From: Flagellimonas taeanensis
GTDB lineage: Bacteria; Bacteroidota; Bacteroidia; Flavobacteriales; Flavobacteriaceae
DNA length: 64,000 nucleotides
Reading direction: 5' to 3'
Assembly (NCBI RefSeq): GCF_003584105.1
Contig: NZ_QXFO01000028.1
Span: forward strand, 1 to 64,000
Below are positions 16,789 through 24,819 of the stretch, in pieces. A model generated the notes under the pieces. That model searched no databases. It saw only the letters and a program-made list of their open reading frames with translations, and was not told the origin of the DNA. A program made the position numbers and the translations under genes. Position 1 is the stretch's first letter. Each line of letters opens with the position of its first letter.

Positions 16789-17985
16789 ATGTTTAAAAAA
16801 ATCGGACCTGGAGTATTGGTCGCAGCGGCCTTTGTGGGACCGGGAACCATAGCCATGTGCACCTTGGCCGGGGCACGTTTCGGGTATGCTCTGATATGGG
16901 CCTTGGTAGTCTCCATTTTGGCGACCATCGTGCTACAGGGAATGGCGGGTAGGATAGGGGTGGTAACCCAAAGTGGACTGGTGGATGTGATGCGCCAGGA
17001 ACTGAAAGTGCCTTGGATAAGGAAAACGGTCATCACCGTGGTTTTGGCCGCCATACTCATCGGCAACGCTGCTTATGAGGCCGGAAACATCGGTGGCGCC
17101 ACTTTGGGGTTGGAACAACTAGTCGGCCAAGAATGGACAAAACCATACTTGCCTATACTGATCGGGTTTTTCATATTCCTGTTGCTCTGGTTCAGCAGTT
17201 ATAAGGCCTTGGAACGCATTTTTGTGGGTTTGGTGGGCATCATGGGGGCTAGCTTTGTCGTTTGCGCCATCATTGTCAAACCTTCCGTCGCGGAAATCGT
17301 GAAAGGGATGTTCGTGCCCAGACTGCCCGAAGGAAGTTTGTTCACCGTCATCGCCTTGGTAGGCACCACGGTGGTGCCCTACAATCTTTTTTTGCATACC
17401 TCTTTGGTGAAGGAGAAATGGAAGTCCGTGAGCGGGATAAAGGAGGTCAAATGGGACACGATTGTATCCATTGCCTTGGGAGGAATCGTATCCCTGGCCA
17501 TTTTGGTGACAGCATCTGCGGCTCCCATTGCAGATGTGAACCAAGTTTTGGACATGGCAAAGGGGTTGGAACCCTTGTTCGGCAAAATGGCTGTTTACTT
17601 TATGTCCGTTGGACTATTGGCTGCGGGAGTCACTTCGGCCATCACCGCGCCATTGGCGGCGGCCTATGTGGCCAGTAGTTGTTTTGGATGGTCTGGGGGC
17701 ATGCAGGACAAGCGATTCAAGTGGACCTGGGCCTTTGTGCTTTTCTGTGGGGTCATCTCCTTGTCGTTTGACATCAAACCCATCGAGGTGATACAATTTG
17801 CCCAAGTGGCCAATGGTCTGTTGTTGCCCATTATGGCGATGTTGCTGCTTTGGGTGGTGAACAAGAGGTCCGTCATGGGACAATATCAGAACACAATGTT
17901 GCAGAATGCTTTCGGACTGGCCATTGTATTGTTCAGTATTTTTCTGGGAATGAAAAGCATCCTTAAAGTAATGGGAGTGTTTTAA
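16789..17985 (+). CDS. NRAMP-family permease of the YcsG type, without canonical metal-binding residues
   Basis: 398 residues, about eleven transmembrane helices, clearly NRAMP by alignment: IGPGVLVAAAF at helix 1 and VGTTVVPYNLFLHTSLV at helix 6. In true Mn/Fe transporters helix 1 reads DPGN and helix 6 has Met-Pro-(H/Y)-N. Here these are Gly17-Pro-Gly-Thr20 and Val196-Pro-Tyr-Asn199, so the Asp, Asn and Met metal ligands are all replaced. It heads an operon with pxpA-pxpB-pxpC, as the NRAMP-like ycsG does beside the same genes in Bacillus subtilis. I infer transport of 5-oxoproline or a related organic substrate rather than divalent metal; metal transport is not excluded. A 114-bp gap with a 41-bp repeat separates it from pxpA. 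Confidence 0.8.
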   Translation: MFKKIGPGVLVAAAFVGPGTIAMCTLAGARFGYALIWALVVSILATIVLQGMAGRIGVVTQSGLVDVMRQELKVPWIRKTVITVVLAAILIGNAAYEAGNIGGATLGLEQLVGQEWTKPYLPILIGFFIFLLLWFSSYKALERIFVGLVGIMGASFVVCAIIVKPSVAEIVKGMFVPRLPEGSLFTVIALVGTTVVPYNLFLHTSLVKEKWKSVSGIKEVKWDTIVSIALGGIVSLAILVTASAAPIADVNQVLDMAKGLEPLFGKMAVYFMSVGLLAAGVTSAITAPLAAAYVASSCFGWSGGMQDKRFKWTWAFVLFCGVISLSFDIKPIEVIQFAQVANGLLLPIMAMLLLWVVNKRSVMGQYQNTMLQNAFGLAIVLFSIFLGMKSILKVMGVF

Positions 17986-17998
17986 TATGAAGTCAAAT

Positions 17999-18039
17999 GT
18001 CAGAAGTGTCACGTTGAGCGTAGTCGAAACGTCGGAAGT
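17999..18039 (+). repeat. Exact 41-bp dispersed repeat, copy 2, with an ECF41-like promoter pattern
   Basis: Identical to 2850-2890. TGTCACG at 18007-18013, 16 nt, CGTC at 18030-18033. It lies 61 bp before the pxpA start and in the direction of the operon, so if it is read as a promoter it would drive pxpABC independently of the permease. Confidence 0.85.
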
Positions 18040-18099
18040 CAGAAGCCTAAAACCAATAACATAATAACCCAATAATTAAGTAACATATCAACCTAGCAA

Positions 18100-18843
18100 A
18101 TGAAAACATGGCAAGTGGACATCAACTGTGACGTAGGGGAGGGAATTGGCAATGAGAGCGATGTTTTCCCCTACATCAGCTCGTGTAATATTGCCTGTGG
18201 CGGACACGCGGGCGATGTCCAGAGCATGTGGGAAGTCATCCTATTGGCCCAAAAGTACCGTGTGAAAATAGGTGCCCATCCATCGTACCCCGACAAGGCC
18301 AATTTTGGAAGGGAAGTGATGGATATTCCTGCGGATGTGCTTATACAAAGCATAAAAAATCAATTGGGCACATTTTATGGTGTCCTAAAAAAGGAAGATG
18401 CCCAACTGCACCATATCAAGGCACATGGCGCATTGTATAACCAAACGGCAAGAGATGTTGGTGCGGCCGATGTCTATTTGGAGGCCATCAAAGAATATCG
18501 GGATACGGCCATTGTTTACGCCCCATTCGGGTCAGTGGCGGCAAACAGGGCCGAAAGCATGGGTTTTGAGGTATGGCACGAAGCCTTCGCGGATAGAAAC
18601 TACAATCCAGACTTGAGTTTGGTGTCCAGAAAAAGCGATAAAGCCCTTATTGAAGACCCCAAAAAGGTTTTGGACCACATATTGCCCATAATAAAAAAAG
18701 GAACTGTTGCCACAGTGGATGGAAAAACCCGAAAAATAGAGGTAAAAACCCTTTGCGTGCATGGGGATACTCCTTCGGCATTGGAAATATTGATGTATCT
18801 TTCACGGGAATTACCCAAACATCAGGTGAACCTAGAAAAGTGA
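18100..18843 (+). CDS. pxpA: 5-oxoprolinase subunit A (LamB/YcsF family)
   Basis: 247 residues. With PxpB and PxpC it forms the ATP-dependent bacterial 5-oxoprolinase, which opens 5-oxoproline (pyroglutamate, a spontaneous damage product of glutamine and glutamate) to glutamate. The LamB/YcsF signature is at the N-terminus: DINCDVGEGIGNE followed by SSCNIACGGHAGD with the conserved His. Later landmarks are HPSYPDKANFGR, HIKAHGALYN and CVHGDTPSA near the C-terminus. The stop TGA overlaps the GTG start of pxpB by 3 nt. This is the complete standard subunit set in one operon. Confidence 0.95.
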   Translation: MKTWQVDINCDVGEGIGNESDVFPYISSCNIACGGHAGDVQSMWEVILLAQKYRVKIGAHPSYPDKANFGREVMDIPADVLIQSIKNQLGTFYGVLKKEDAQLHHIKAHGALYNQTARDVGAADVYLEAIKEYRDTAIVYAPFGSVAANRAESMGFEVWHEAFADRNYNPDLSLVSRKSDKALIEDPKKVLDHILPIIKKGTVATVDGKTRKIEVKTLCVHGDTPSALEILMYLSRELPKHQVNLEK

Positions 18844-19574
18844 AAAGTTACCCCATCACCATCAAACCATTTGGAGAACGGGCCGTCTTGATCGAATGGC
18901 CCAACAAAGTTGAAGAATCCATTCTGGCAGACATCCTCGATTTCATGGATGCCTTTAAGCAGCGCAAATTACAAGGTTGGGAGATGTCCGTGGCCTATAA
19001 TTCCTTGACCATGGTCTATAATGAAGACCATTTGGATTTCGAAGAGGTCAAAAAACTCATTTTGGACTGCCATGCAGAACAAGTAAGCCCAACCATCAAA
19101 AGGAAACGACATTTGTGGACCATTCCGGTGTGCTATGACCTGGAATTCGGAATCGATATCGAAGAAGTTTCCAAAACTTTGGGGCTGTCCGTAGACGAAC
19201 TCATCCATCAGCATACGTCCCATCAATATGTGGTCTATGGCATCGGATTTTTGCCAGGTTTCATGTACTTGGGAGGGCTCCCAACATCCCTTGAAATTCC
19301 AAGAAGGGCCGAACCTCGGTTGGAGGTGGCCAAAGGTTCCGTGGGATTGGCGGCAAAACAAACGGGCATTTACCCACAGGACTCCCCAGGAGGCTGGAAC
19401 ATCATCGGGAATTGCCCGGTCACCTTGTTCGACCCCAATGCCAAGGAGCCTTGTTTTGTAAAGGTCGGGGACAAAATCCAGTTTGAAAAAATATCGAAGG
19501 CAGCATACGAGTTGCACAAAATAGAAGGGGAAGTGGGCATTTATAAACCAGAAAAAGTAGAGTTGGATGCTTAA
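18840..19574 (+). CDS. pxpB: 5-oxoprolinase subunit B (KipI/allophanate hydrolase subunit 1 family)
   Basis: 244 residues from a GTG at 18840 that overlaps the pxpA stop (GTGA). In-frame upstream codons back to an ATG at 18753 lie inside pxpA and do not resemble the family. The conserved start is YPITIKPFGERAVLIEW. Later family phrases are HTSHQYVVYGIGFLPGFMYLGGLP, IPRRAEPRLEVAKGSVGLAAKQTGIYP and SPGGWNIIG, the usual KipI/AHS1 landmarks. In B. subtilis the homologue KipI was first described as an inhibitor of the sporulation kinase KinA, but the general role is 5-oxoprolinase. It overlaps pxpC by 8 nt. Confidence 0.94.
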   Translation: MKSYPITIKPFGERAVLIEWPNKVEESILADILDFMDAFKQRKLQGWEMSVAYNSLTMVYNEDHLDFEEVKKLILDCHAEQVSPTIKRKRHLWTIPVCYDLEFGIDIEEVSKTLGLSVDELIHQHTSHQYVVYGIGFLPGFMYLGGLPTSLEIPRRAEPRLEVAKGSVGLAAKQTGIYPQDSPGGWNIIGNCPVTLFDPNAKEPCFVKVGDKIQFEKISKAAYELHKIEGEVGIYKPEKVELDA

Positions 19575-20406
19575 AGTGTTGAAATCCGGTTTTTTTGTGA
19601 CCATTCAAGATTTGGGGAGATTTGGATACCGTGACATCGGCGTCCCTATTTCGGGAGCCATGGATGTGTTGTCGGTAAAAAAGGCCAACCTTTTGCTGGA
19701 GAACGACCCCAATGCCGCGGTCATGGAGATTACCATGACGGGGCCTACGCTCCTATTTGATGAGCCTACCTATATCTGTCTGTCCGGGGCCCATATTGCT
19801 GCCACCCTGAACAACCAGCCCATAGAAAACTACCAAGTGGTGAAAGCCAGCAAAGGCGATATTCTGTCCTACGGCAGATTGGATGATGGTTTTAGAAGTT
19901 ATTTGGCCGTAAAGGGTGGTTTCCAGACGGATGTGGTCTTGGGGAGCCGTTCACAATTTGTTCCCGTGACCAAGAAAAAAAGGCTCAAGGACGGTGATGA
20001 GGTGAAATACGGCAAAATGCTTTCGTACAGTCCCATTATTTCTGAGGTCAAGATCGAGGAACACTTCCATAAGAACTATTTGGAAGTGTACAAGGGCCCT
20101 GAGTTTTCTATCCTGTCCGATGCCCAACTGACCGAAATTTTTACAAAGACGTTCACCGTTTCCAAGGAAAACAATAGGATGGCCTACCAACTTTCGGAGA
20201 CCATAACCGGGCATTCCCATTCCATGCTCACCTCAGGCACTTTGCCGGGCACGGTGCAGTTTACCCCAGCCGGAAAGCTGATCGTTCTGATGAAGGATGG
20301 CCAGACTACCGGAGGGTATCCACGCATCTTGCAACTTTCAGAAGATTCGATATGTACCTTGGCCCAGAAAAAGTTGGGGGATAAGCTTACCTTCAAGCTG
20401 GTTTAA
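19567..20406 (+). CDS. pxpC: 5-oxoprolinase subunit C (KipA/allophanate hydrolase subunit 2 family)
   Basis: 279 residues. N-terminal LKSGFFVTIQDLGRFGYRDIGVPISGAMD is the AHS2/biotin-dependent carboxyltransferase-like signature. GSRSQFVP and the C-terminal TPAGKLIVLMKDGQTTGGYPRI are also family hallmarks. It is the last gene of the permease-pxpABC operon. It ends 61 bp before the ilv leader peptide, with no terminator hairpin in between, so readthrough into the ilv leader region is possible. Confidence 0.94.
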   Translation: MLKVLKSGFFVTIQDLGRFGYRDIGVPISGAMDVLSVKKANLLLENDPNAAVMEITMTGPTLLFDEPTYICLSGAHIAATLNNQPIENYQVVKASKGDILSYGRLDDGFRSYLAVKGGFQTDVVLGSRSQFVPVTKKKRLKDGDEVKYGKMLSYSPIISEVKIEEHFHKNYLEVYKGPEFSILSDAQLTEIFTKTFTVSKENNRMAYQLSETITGHSHSMLTSGTLPGTVQFTPAGKLIVLMKDGQTTGGYPRILQLSEDSICTLAQKKLGDKLTFKLV

Positions 20407-20467
20407 AATTTGGGTTATTTTTTGTTCAAATGAAGGAATCGACCCATTTTTTTCGTAACATTGAAGC

Positions 20468-20524
20468 ATGAAAAGAAATAATTTCGTCATCAGCGTGGTC
20501 ATTATTGTTCCAGATCTGGAATGA
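20468..20524 (+). CDS. ilv leader peptide (attenuation peptide)
   Basis: An 18-codon frame, ATG to TGA, reading MKRNNFVISVVIIVPDLE. Eight of 18 residues are Val, Ile or Leu, six of them between codons 7 and 14 (V-I-S-V-V-I-I-V), with the Leu at codon 17. It lies in the spacer before ilvD, directly followed by mutually exclusive RNA hairpins ending in a T run. This is the arrangement of ribosome-mediated attenuators of branched-chain operons in enterobacteria: shortage of charged tRNA stalls the ribosome here and favours the antiterminator. I predict the peptide has no function beyond being translated. Too short for ordinary gene callers. The start is preceded by TTGAAGC, a weak ribosome-binding context typical of this phylum. 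Confidence 0.85.
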   Translation: MKRNNFVISVVIIVPDLE

Positions 20525-20559
20525 TACAGTCGTGCTGTTAATGAAAAGGGCCTGTATCA
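20508..20559 (+). promoter_or_regulatory. ilv attenuator: pause hairpin and antiterminator
   Basis: The last leader codons contain the palindrome TTCCAGATCTGGAA (20508-20521; 5-bp stem, GATC loop). Immediately after it, TGATACAG (20522-20529), which begins with the leader stop codon, is complementary to CTGTATCA (20552-20559), the upper part of the left terminator arm. Pairing of these blocks the terminator. A ribosome finishing the peptide covers 20522-20529 and lets the terminator form; a ribosome stalled at the Val/Ile codons leaves it free. The 8-bp pairing is seen directly; the regulatory consequence is inferred. Confidence 0.78.
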
Positions 20560-20585
20560 AAAGCTGATACAGGCCCTTTTTCTTT
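20544..20585 (+). terminator. ilv attenuator terminator
   Basis: AAAAGGGCCTGTATCA (20544-20559) pairs perfectly with TGATACAGGCCCTTTT (20565-20580): 16 bp with a 5-nt loop, continuing into TCTTT. It lies 195 bp upstream of ilvD and downstream of the leader peptide, so it is a premature (attenuator) terminator rather than the end of pxpC. Confidence 0.92.
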
Positions 20586-20717
20586 ACCGGTAAAAATAAT
20601 TGAATGTTGGATTTTAAAATGGTTTAAGTGGTTGATTTACAGTGATTAAAGTTTATTATGTTCCAAATGGATTTAAACAGCCCTTTTCTGTTAAAAATCT
20701 AAGGCTTTTTAAACATC

Positions 20718-20725
20718 TATCTTTG
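20718..20725 (+). promoter_or_regulatory. Possible second ilv promoter downstream of the attenuator
   Basis: TATCTTTG, a full TAnnTTTG match, 51 bp before the ilvD ATG and after the attenuator terminator. No good TTG-type -33 element is found at 17-23 nt. If active it would give attenuation-independent basal expression. Confidence 0.3.
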
Positions 20726-20775
20726 GTTTGCAGAGATAAATTCAGTAGAACGCTGCATTAGAATGAAATTTGATA

Positions 20776-22452
20776 ATGGAATTGAACAAGTTTAGCAAGA
20801 ACGTGACCCAAGACCCTACGCTGCCGGCCGCCCAGGCCATGTTGCATGCCATAGGGCTTACAGACGAAGATTTACAAAAACCATTGATAGGGATTGCCAG
20901 TACGGGATATGAAGGCAATCCATGCAACATGCACCTCAACAAACTGGCGGTGGATGTGAAAAAAGGGGTAGAGTCCACCAACATGGTAGGACTCATCTTC
21001 AACACCATTGGGGTGAGTGATGGGATTTCCAATGGTACACCGGGGATGAGATATTCCCTTCCGTCAAGGGACATCATTGCGGATTCCATTGAAACCGTGA
21101 TGCAAGCCATGAGTTATGACGGTTTGGTGACCGTGGTGGGCTGTGATAAGAACATGCCTGGCGCTTTGATGGCCCAGTTACGTTTGAACAGGCCTTCGAT
21201 CTTGGTCTATGGAGGTACCATAGCCCCAGGGTGCCACAACAATAAAAAATTGGACATCATTTCCGCTTTTGAAGCCTACGGACAGCGGGTAGCGGGAACC
21301 ATTGATGAAACAGAATTCAAGGAAGTGATCCACAAGGCATGTCCGGGAGCTGGGGCCTGTGGCGGAATGTACACGGCCAATACCATGGCATCTGCCATTG
21401 AGGCCATGGGCATGTCCATGCCGTTCAATTCGTCCATTCCGGCAGAAAATGCTGCCAAAGGAGCTGATTGCGAGTCCGCGGGTTCTGCCCTGTTGCATTT
21501 GTTGAAAGAAGACATCAAACCAAGGGACATCGTGACCAAGAAATCCCTTGAGAATGCATTTCGATTGGTGACAGTCCTTGGGGGTTCCACCAACGCCGTG
21601 CTCCACTTTATGGCCATTGCGCATGCTGCCGAGGTAGATTTTACTTTGGAGGATGTGACCAGGATCAGCGATAACACCCCTTTGTTGGCCGATTTGAAAC
21701 CCAGCGGGAAATATGTAATGGAAGACCTGCACAAAGTGGGTGGGGTGCCAGCGGTCCTAAAATACATGTTGAAAAAAGGAATGCTTCACGGTGACTGTAT
21801 CACTGTCACCGGAAAAACATTGGCCGAAAACCTATTGGACGCTCCAGATTTGACGGAAGGACAGGATATCATCAGAACTTTGGAACAGCCCATCAAGGAA
21901 ACGGGCCATATCAGAATATTGTTCGGCAACTTGGCCTCCGAAGGTGCCGTGGCCAAAATCACCGGAAAGGAAGGATTGAGCTTTACAGGAACCGCAAGGG
22001 TCTTTAACAGTGAGACCGAAGTGAACCATGGCATCCACAATGGAAAAGTGCAGAAAGGTGATGTGGTGGTCATTCGTTACGAAGGACCCAAAGGTGCGCC
22101 CGGTATGCCTGAAATGCTAAAACCGACCTCGGCCATCATGGGAGCGGGTCTCGGAAAGGACGTGGCCCTGATCACCGATGGAAGGTTTTCTGGAGGATCG
22201 CACGGCTTTGTGGTGGGACACGTTTCCCCCGAAGCACAAGTTGGTGGCGGAATCGCATTGGTCAAGGATGGGGACACCATCACCATAGATGCCGTGAAGA
22301 ACACCATCAACATGGACATTTCAGATGAGGAGCTGGAAAAGCGAAGAAAAGAGTGGAAACAGCCAGAATTGAAAGTAAAATCAGGCAGTTTGTACAAATA
22401 TGCCAAGACGGTTTCATCGGCATCCAAAGGATGTGTAACGGATTTGATATAA
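20776..22452 (+). CDS. ilvD: Dihydroxy-acid dehydratase
   Basis: 558 residues. The Fe-S enzyme dehydrates 2,3-dihydroxy-isovalerate and -methylvalerate to the 2-oxo acids of valine and isoleucine. Cluster-binding Cys motifs are [17 protein letters not shown] and [15 protein letters not shown]. The C-terminal family motif [20 protein letters not shown] is intact. The ATG at 20776 is used; a TTG two codons earlier is possible but unneeded. First structural gene of ilvD-ilvB-methyltransferase-ilvN-ilvC-ilvA, under the attenuator at 20468-20585. A 48-bp gap separates it from ilvB. Confidence 0.97.
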   Translation: MELNKFSKNVTQDPTLPAAQAMLHAIGLTDEDLQKPLIGIASTGYEGNPCNMHLNKLAVDVKKGVESTNMVGLIFNTIGVSDGISNGTPGMRYSLPSRDIIADSIETVMQAMSYDGLVTVVGCDKNMPGALMAQLRLNRPSILVYGGTIAPGCHNNKKLDIISAFEAYGQRVAGTIDETEFKEVIHKACPGAGACGGMYTANTMASAIEAMGMSMPFNSSIPAENAAKGADCESAGSALLHLLKEDIKPRDIVTKKSLENAFRLVTVLGGSTNAVLHFMAIAHAAEVDFTLEDVTRISDNTPLLADLKPSGKYVMEDLHKVGGVPAVLKYMLKKGMLHGDCITVTGKTLAENLLDAPDLTEGQDIIRTLEQPIKETGHIRILFGNLASEGAVAKITGKEGLSFTGTARVFNSETEVNHGIHNGKVQKGDVVVIRYEGPKGAPGMPEMLKPTSAIMGAGLGKDVALITDGRFSGGSHGFVVGHVSPEAQVGGGIALVKDGDTITIDAVKNTINMDISDEELEKRRKEWKQPELKVKSGSLYKYAKTVSSASKGCVTDLI

Positions 22453-22500
22453 CAACAAGCTCCAGAAGAGCATAGCGGGACAATCCCAAAATATAGGCTT

Positions 22501-24234
22501 ATGGAAACATTAAAAGCGGAAAAGAAGGACGCGAAAAAAAAGACAGCGATACGTATCACCGGAGCTGAGGCCATCATCCATTGTTTGTTGGCAGAGGGTG
22601 TGGATTTGATATATGGATACCCGGGAGGTGCCATCATGCCCGTGTATGACGAATTGTACAAGTTTCAGGATAAGCTGACCCATATCCTTACCCGACATGA
22701 GCAAGGGGCTACCCATGCTGCACAGGGGTATGCTCGCGTAAGTGGAAAAGTAGGTGTGGCCATGGCCACATCCGGTCCAGGTGCCACAAATTTGGTTACT
22801 GGTATCGCCGATGCCCAGATAGATTCCACCCCACTGGTGTGTATCACCGGACAGGTGGCAAGACATTTGTTGGGCTCCGATGCCTTTCAGGAAACGGACA
22901 TTGTGGGCATTTCTACCCCAGTGACCAAATGGAACTACCAAATTACCCGTGCAGAAGAAATCCCTGAGATCATGGCAAAGGCATTCTATATAGCTAGGTC
23001 AGGACGACCAGGTCCTGTGTTGGTGGACATTACCAAGAATGCCCAATTCGATGAATTGGATTTTGTGTATGAAAAATGCACAGGGGTGAGAAGCTACAAA
23101 CCAGCTCCTAAGCCGGACGTGAACGCCATTGAAAAAGCAGCGGAATTGATCAACAACGCCAAAAAGCCCTACATCGTTTTTGGACAAGGGATTATTTTGG
23201 GCGAGGCCGAAGAAGAACTCAAGGCATTGGTGGAAAAAGCGGGAATCCCAGCAGCTTGGACCATTTTGGGTCTTTCTGCCATGGACACCGACCATCCATT
23301 GAATGTGGGTATGGTGGGCATGCATGGAAATTATGGCCCCAATGTCCTGACCAATGAATGCGATGTCCTGGTTGCCATCGGAATGCGTTTTGACGATCGG
23401 GTGACCGGAAACCTTGCAACCTATGCCAAGCAGGCCAAAATCATCCATTTTGAGATAGACCCCGCCGAAGTGAACAAAAATGTGCCCGTGGACGTTGCAG
23501 TTTTGGGCAATGCCAAGCAAACCTTGGGATTCTTGTTGCCCTTGGTCAACAAGAATGAGCACAAGGAGTGGGTGGCCGAGTTTGAGAAAAAGCGACAAAT
23601 AGAATACGATACCGTAATCGACAAGGATATCTATCCCACTAAGCCGGGCCTTACCATGGGTGAGGTGATTGAACAGATCAATGTGGCTTCTGGGCATAAG
23701 GCGGTCATTGTTTCCGATGTGGGACAGCACCAGATGATTGCCTGTAGATACGCTAAATTCAAACAAACAAAGAGCAACATCACCTCTGGTGGCTTGGGAA
23801 CCATGGGATTTGCCCTTCCGGCGGCCATCGGTGCCAAAATGGGAGCCATGGATAGGGAAGTGGTGGCCATCATCGGTGATGGTGGGTACCAGATGACCAT
23901 TCAGGAGCTAGGGGTCATTTTCCAGCACAATTTGCCCGTAAAGATTGTGGTCCTCAACAACGATCACTTGGGTATGGTGCGCCAATGGCAGGAACTTTTC
24001 TTCGAAAGACGTTATGCCTCCACGGTAATGACCAATCCTGATTTTGTGAAAATAGCCGAAGGCTATCACATCAAGGCCAGAAGGGTAGTGGAGCGCTCCG
24101 ATTTGAAGGATGCTGTGGAAGAAATGATGGCCTCCAAAGATCCTTATTTCTTGGAAGTCAGGGTAGAGAAGGAAGATAACGTGTTCCCAATGGTTCCGAC
24201 GGGAGCTTCCATCTCCGATATCTTATTGAAGTAA
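22501..24234 (+). CDS. ilvB: Acetolactate synthase, large (catalytic) subunit
   Basis: 577 residues. The ThDP enzyme condenses two pyruvates to acetolactate, or pyruvate with 2-oxobutyrate to acetohydroxybutyrate, the first common step of valine and isoleucine synthesis. The activating Glu is in LTRHEQGATHAAQGYAR near residue 62. The C-terminal ThDP/Mg motif runs GDGGYQMTIQEL to NNDHLGMVRQWQ. FAD-domain phrases such as GMRFDDRVTGN are present. The N-terminus has a short Lys/Ala/Glu-rich extension before the family domain. Its regulatory subunit ilvN is not directly next: a methyltransferase gene lies between them, starting 2 nt after this stop. Confidence 0.97.
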   Translation: METLKAEKKDAKKKTAIRITGAEAIIHCLLAEGVDLIYGYPGGAIMPVYDELYKFQDKLTHILTRHEQGATHAAQGYARVSGKVGVAMATSGPGATNLVTGIADAQIDSTPLVCITGQVARHLLGSDAFQETDIVGISTPVTKWNYQITRAEEIPEIMAKAFYIARSGRPGPVLVDITKNAQFDELDFVYEKCTGVRSYKPAPKPDVNAIEKAAELINNAKKPYIVFGQGIILGEAEEELKALVEKAGIPAAWTILGLSAMDTDHPLNVGMVGMHGNYGPNVLTNECDVLVAIGMRFDDRVTGNLATYAKQAKIIHFEIDPAEVNKNVPVDVAVLGNAKQTLGFLLPLVNKNEHKEWVAEFEKKRQIEYDTVIDKDIYPTKPGLTMGEVIEQINVASGHKAVIVSDVGQHQMIACRYAKFKQTKSNITSGGLGTMGFALPAAIGAKMGAMDREVVAIIGDGGYQMTIQELGVIFQHNLPVKIVVLNNDHLGMVRQWQELFFERRYASTVMTNPDFVKIAEGYHIKARRVVERSDLKDAVEEMMASKDPYFLEVRVEKEDNVFPMVPTGASISDILLK

Positions 24235-24236
24235 GA

Positions 24237-24818
24237 ATGGACCAGGCCAATATTTTAAAAATGCCGTCAAGGTATTCGGCATTGCTTGAGAAGTCAAGGG
24301 AAATAGGCTTTGGCATGTCTTCTGACGTGTATATTGGTACCCTTTTGAAAACTTTGGTGGCCTCCAAACCCAATGGAAACTTTTTGGAGTTGGGCACGGG
24401 AATCGGATTGTCTTTGGCTTGGATGGTCGAAGGCATGGATGGAAATTCTAAAATTATCAGTGTCGATAACGATTCGGAACTCATTCAGATTGCCAATGCC
24501 TTTTTTCATGGTGAATCTAGGTTGGTATTGGTTTGTACCGATGGTGGAGAATGGCTGGAATCGTACAACGGAGCCGCTTTTGATTTGATTTTTGCAGATG
24601 CTTGGCCCGGAAAGTATAGTCATTTGGATAAAGCATTGGAATTGCTGAAAACGGGTGGGTTTTATGTGATTGATGATATGCTAAAACAACCCAATTGGCC
24701 ATCAGGACACGAAGAAAAAGCCAAGGAATTGGTTCGAATATTGGAAAAGAGAGAAGATATAACACTTACAAAGATGGATTGGTCCACTGGACTTATCGTT
24801 GCAGTTAAAATAAAATAG
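24237..24818 (+). CDS. Class I SAM-dependent methyltransferase inserted between ilvB and ilvN
   Basis: 193 residues, Rossmann methyltransferase of the O-methyltransferase/COMT-like type. SAM motif I is NFLELGTGIGLSLAW (about 48-62), the acidic ribose-binding residue is in IISVDNDSE, and motif IV is FDLIFADAWPGKY. GGFYVIDDMLKQPNW follows, as in small-molecule O-methyltransferases. It starts 2 nt after ilvB and ends 1 nt before ilvN, so it must be co-transcribed and probably coupled. No methylation step belongs to branched-chain synthesis, so its substrate is unknown; a linked 2-oxo or hydroxy acid is only a guess. The gene looks more AT-rich than its neighbours by eye, which could indicate a later insertion. 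Confidence 0.82.
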   Translation: MDQANILKMPSRYSALLEKSREIGFGMSSDVYIGTLLKTLVASKPNGNFLELGTGIGLSLAWMVEGMDGNSKIISVDNDSELIQIANAFFHGESRLVLVCTDGGEWLESYNGAAFDLIFADAWPGKYSHLDKALELLKTGGFYVIDDMLKQPNWPSGHEEKAKELVRILEKREDITLTKMDWSTGLIVAVKIK

Positions 24819-24819
24819 C

